Origin: Buddleja alternifolia
Taxonomy: Eukaryota; Streptophyta; Magnoliopsida; Lamiales; Scrophulariaceae
NCBI GenBank assembly: GCA_019426215.1
Contig: CM033392.1
Coordinates: forward strand, 52,751,149 to 52,815,148
Reading direction: 5' to 3'
Length of the DNA: 64,000 nucleotides
Position 1 is the stretch's first letter, and each line of letters opens with the position of its first letter. The notes beneath the pieces were generated by a model. That model saw nothing but the letters and a program-made list of their open reading frames with translations, was not told where the DNA came from and searched no databases. The translations under genes and the position numbers were made by a program. Below, one piece after another: positions 59,891 to 64,000 of the stretch.

Positions 59891-62540
59891 TGAAGCCTTA
59901 AACTGTGGTTCATTTTTTTGGTTGTGAGTCCACTATTTGTGTACCGTTTGATACTTTTTTTCTTTTTCTTCTTCATGATTGTTTCATGAACCATTGCTAA
60001 GTTGGTGTGGGATCAAATTTTAGAGTTTGGAGTGTCGAATGTTTGCTATGAATGTTTGTATATAAATCACAACGGATTTTGTTTTCAAATTGCTCATGGC
60101 TTGTGCCCAACATTGTGCCCTAGTAAAAGTCTATTATTCAAATGTTTTGTGAAGTAAAACTCGCCTCAAGGTCATCCTTACCTACGTCGGGTGTTCATTG
60201 TCCGGTTAATCAAACCGAATCATACTTATTTCGATTACATTAGTCTTTTGTGAAACTTGATTTTCGCTGGGGTTTCGATTTTATTAAAATCTTTTGAGCC
60301 TCTTCAGTTAAATCCCATATGCATAAATTTTGTGTTTAAAGATGCTTCAATTTGTAGGGACCGATTCCAAAACTTGCAATGATTAGCTTGTTTTTCAAAT
60401 AAAGGATACATGTTAAAATTAGATCTATTATTTTTCAGATGAATATTTTATTTTTAAATAGATTAGGTCTATCCATCTAATTAGAGCCAGCCACACAAGA
60501 AATATGGGTACATATGCTTAGGTTGCAATTTTTCAACCAAATACATTTTTTATTCAAATTACTTTCCCATTTTTAACATAACTACTTATCAATCACTATA
60601 CTCATCATTCACACAATCATCAATTAATATTCATTTTACTTTACAATATTTTTCTCTTTCTTTTCCATACTTTTAAAATCATTTAACACATCATACATCA
60701 ACGAATTATTATTGATTTAATGCATTTTACAAGTTTTAACAATATTCTAAATTGGAATCCAAGACCCAAAGTAAAGCAAGATTACAAAGTACGAGTACAA
60801 CAATTGAGAAAACTCTGCTAAACAGAGTCCAATGATCCTATTGTCTATATCTCTCACGCAATAAGATATATTACTTTCGGTCCTCACACACATTTGTGTG
60901 AAAGATAGATATAGAATTCACACTCGAACCATTGAACTCGATCGACATAAAATTACTTGAGAATTGAAGTGAATCGGTAAATACAAGACGTTTCGACCAT
61001 TGTATCAAGGAAGCTGATTGCAATTTTGAAAATCTGAATATATCAATTTGTATTTAAAACCGAATATTCGGAGAATCCGGGTGAAACAGAATAGAAAACA
61101 GGAGCATCATCAAGTACAGAATCTGCCCAGATATGCTTTTCTTTAGGGTAAAGACACCACTTTCGTAAGACCCTAATTATGAATGACCTGAGATTTGAGA
61201 AATTAGCATAGTCCCCCTGTCACGTTGGTTACAATTTCACCCTGACAGAGGGGGCGTTGGTAAGTTACGAAGGCTCAAGTGACTGCTGGTAATTATACAA
61301 TTAAGGACATGTTCTTGTAAGTACACTATTTATTACTTTCAAAAGAGAACATATGGTTATTTTTTTCGAATTACAATGGTGGGATAGAAGGCAGGAGATT
61401 CTAACACTTGAACAAACACTTAATAGTGAAAGGCTGATGTAGCTACAGTGCTAGACCATATGGCTATTGGAGAAAGCATATGGTTATATTCTCAATTTGC
61501 TGCATAAGTAAGGTCGACAAAAGAAGGTAAGGGGAAAAATGTTAGCATGTTCCTTTTTCTTATCATATGATCGTGGTTAGATCTGCATATAAGCTCCCTA
61601 TATAACAAAAACAGTTATATCGTCTAGGATTGACGGTATAGCTACTCGCATCTGTCCACAACGAAGCAAGACTAACCCAACTTTGCAGTAGCTATAATTG
61701 CTCCTACTTTATGTAGTCACCTACACAAACATGAAACAAGATATATGAATAACAAACATCAAGTATTTAGAGCCCCGCGTGGACATATACAGAGCGAAGC
61801 AAAGCTGAGCGTCTTCCGCCCCATCCTATTCCAACCAAGAATAGGGTAAGGTGCTACCTTTCCTTTAGTTAAACAGGTAGATGACCTTGACCTCTTTCTA
61901 AGAGAAAAAGGGAAGGAGTGATCGAGTTGAATCAAGCTCAGAGTTAACGACCCTGCAGCGTATCGAGTTGCATATCAACTCGAGATATCATTAAAGCTCA
62001 TTTAAACTCGGTTCATTAAACATAACATATCATGCTTTAACATGTATTTTTTTTGCTCGATAAAGTTTAAGCTCGGCTCGAGCTCAACTAGCTAAAGAAT
62101 AATAAAAATATGTGTAACAAATCAAGTTACTCAAGCTCGACCAGATCAAAGCTCGTCCAAGATTAATTTATTTAACAATCAATGCAAGTTCAAACACATT
62201 TTATTAAGCTCGATAAAATTTCAAACAAGCTTGAAAAATAACTTGTTTAGCTCAACTCAATGTTTACACCCCTACCTACATAATCCAGCTCAACAATACT
62301 CAGTGGAACAATCGAATATTACATATACAACGAAACTGGATCAAATTATACATCATTATCAGGAATGTCGGACACTCATCATATAACCCCCACCCAACCC
62401 CCAAAAAGGGAAAACAGTTTATCCAAAGTACCTAAATCCCAAGTCAATAATAGTTTCTGTAGTAAAAATTAACAAAACATGTAAGATATATAAATCCATG
62501 AATAAACCAATGTGCATGGATATGATGATACCTTTAAAAT
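59891..62540. other. Intergenic DNA between the JASON-like and coiled-coil genes
   Basis: The first few hundred bases should contain the JASON 3' UTR. 61200-61280 has MULE-terminus-like text (TCCCCCTGTCACGTTGG, GACAGAGGGGGCGTTGG). 61930-62275 is an AGCTCG-rich dispersed repeat akin to 12170-12460. No gene recognised. Confidence 0.45.
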
Positions 62541-62542
62541 CT

Positions 62543-63812
62543 CTAAGGCTGATGGGAAGAGCCATGATGGTCCTGGTGGTGGCCATTGACCGGGAAAGTT
62601 ACTACAGGTATATCGAGGCTGTTCCCTTCTGCATTGGGGCCAACCTCTCTGACATCAGCTATTGTAGCCTCGGTGGTTTGAATATCACTCCATTCGCTCT
62701 CCCTGATAGAATGGAGATCCGCCTGTTCAACTGCTGGGGAGACACTTAGACATGCTTTATCCACATTATCTTGGGATGGATCCACATGCTTTGTTAGAGG
62801 TAAATCGCCACCTATACCTGAGCAAGACTCCGTCTTCTCCTCAAACATTTTCCGGGTCTCAACTTGCTGCCTGTCAGAAGGAAACAAATATTTAGTAACC
62901 TCAAGATAACAATTTACAAGAAAGCGGGCAAATATTGCTTCTATAAATCACTTTTCAGTTTTTCTCCTTAAGGAAGGTTTTTCCTCTCTCTCTCTCTCTC
63001 TTTTTTTTTTCTTTTTTTTTGTGTGCGGTTTTGGTTTTGGGTAGGGGGGAGGGGTGCTCAATATCAGAACAGGAATTTTTCTTCTACTTTATCAAATTGA
63101 CAGTTACCAAAAGATCTATGCCAGCAAAGATACGGCATGCAAAATCTTCTTTATGCAAGCAACCTACATAAAGGAATTCCATGTAAAGAAGTGAATCTTA
63201 TTACCAACCTTTTCAGTTGCTCTTGTAATATATTTACATACGCAAGCAGTTCTTGTTTCTCCTTCGTAGCAGCAGCCTCTCTTTCTGTTGCTTCCTTTAT
63301 TCTAGCTTCGGCATCAGCCTCTGTAACTCTGACCTTCTCTTCTCCTCGAACAACTGCTCCTTCCAATATCACAACACGTTCTCTAGCTTTTGCAAGCTCT
63401 GAGCGCCACATATGTGCTTCCTGATTGGCTGAGTCCCTTTGTCTTATAAGCTGATCTTTTTCTTTGCTCAGATTCGTAACTTTTTCTTCCAATTCTCTCA
63501 CCTGATAAGTTATAAAATCCATTACCTATTACATATGGAAGGGGGAAAAACGATTTTTTTTAACTTGATGAGAATTTATAATACCTTCAGTTTAGATGAC
63601 TCCCATTGTTTCTCTGAATCTCTTGCCAGGCGTTCAACTTCTGAACATGCAATTCTCCTTTGCTCATCCATGGTATAGGCAGCAGATGCTGCAGCCTCAG
63701 CCGCTTCAGCAGTTTCGGATAGTTTTTCTGCTATTTCCTTTATTGTTGAATCCCTGGCACGAATGTCCCTTGCCAAATTTTGCAGCTCTTCATCCTTCAC
63801 TCTCAGGGTTTC
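62543..63812 (-). CDS. Coiled-coil protein (myosin heavy chain-related type), C-terminal three exons; gene continues past the window
   Basis: Exons on the minus strand: 63812-63585, 63501-63209 and 62870-62543 (TAG), with matching phases and GT-AG borders. The first two are almost wholly charged heptad repeats: ETLRVKDEELQNLARDIRA, an Ala/Glu block, then VRELEEKVTNLSKEKDQLIR and KEATEREAAATKEKQELLAY. The last exon is a non-helical acidic tail with SEWSDIQTTEATIADVREV and a His-rich end (GHHQDHHGSSHQP). This resembles plant proteins annotated as myosin heavy chain-related, structural or scaffold coiled coils without a motor. The precise function is unknown to me. The first exons lie beyond 64000, and the remaining 188 bp at the edge look intronic. 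Confidence 0.8.
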
Positions 63813-64000
63813 CTGCAATATAGATAAAGAGTTCATATATAGAAGATTACTATGATTAGAGTGCAAAAACTAATTCAATTTCTTAAAATCCTAGAAATTA
63901 GATATACCGAATTAATGTACTTGAATGCGAGTATGTAGAAAATAACTGCCCATCGTCCTAGCTACTTGAAGATTTTAGTAGAAGAAGAAAGAGAAAAGGC

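Noticed and set aside
61750..61870. Possible organellar DNA insertion (GC-richer patch)
   Set aside because: No recognisable plastid or mitochondrial gene; too short to support.
1..64000. tRNA or rRNA genes
   Set aside because: Only tRNA-complementary primer-binding sites of retroelements were seen (14506, 26915, 32890, 37647); no cloverleaf or rRNA sequence was recognised.

Overview
This window is nuclear DNA of a flowering plant, most likely a eudicot. It is AT-rich and made mostly of nested transposable elements, with GT-AG introns throughout. Four host genes can be assembled exon by exon. None can be read as a single ORF because the introns are large and repeat-filled. The species cannot be named from the sequence alone.

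Layout. 1-7110: an inverted pair of long Copia (SIRE/Maximus-like) LTRs brackets a decayed Mutator-like element (MULE). The MULE carries the SWIM/CCHC tail of its transposase, spread over many tiny exons, and a convergent small GRF zinc-finger/coiled-coil/membrane-anchor gene. 7111-9818: minus-strand Ty3/gypsy (Tat-type) pol remnant. 9819-9998: a stray piece of the RPB8 gene. 9999-11060: LINE endonuclease remnant. 11718-20643 (minus): five-exon GARP/MYB transcription factor gene. Its third intron (5.3 kb) holds a foldback element that received a solo LTR (TSD GAACT) and a complete non-coding LTR element (TSD CCATC, tRNA-Met PBS). 20650-33460: tandem repeats, a MULE MITE, then a Tat-like LTR element holding an Athila remnant, which in turn holds a solo LTR (TSD TATAG). 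33460-41590: MITEs, a 480-bp tandem array and a TRIM element. 41590-48720 (minus): RPB8 (shared RNA polymerase subunit), intact, with a 4.3-kb intron containing a foldback element with a hAT-like insertion. 48800-55700: MITEs, an unusual palindromic element with Helitron-like hairpin ends, a non-autonomous MULE with a second GRF-type gene relic, and a LINE scrap. 55700-59890 (plus): JASON-like meiotic gene, seven exons. 62543-64000 (minus): 3' part of a coiled-coil (myosin heavy chain-related type) gene running off the right edge.

The host genes are unrelated in function (transcription factor, core polymerase subunit, meiotic spindle/organelle factor, coiled-coil protein) and show no operon-like logic. 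What unifies the window is layered transposition, which the target-site duplications and interrupted arms allow to be partly ordered. The strongest candidates for something under-described are the MULE-linked GRF/coiled-coil/TM gene seen in two separate elements, the Helitron-ended inverted unit at 49.9-50.4 kb, and GC-rich palindrome arrays in the U3 of two unrelated LTRs.
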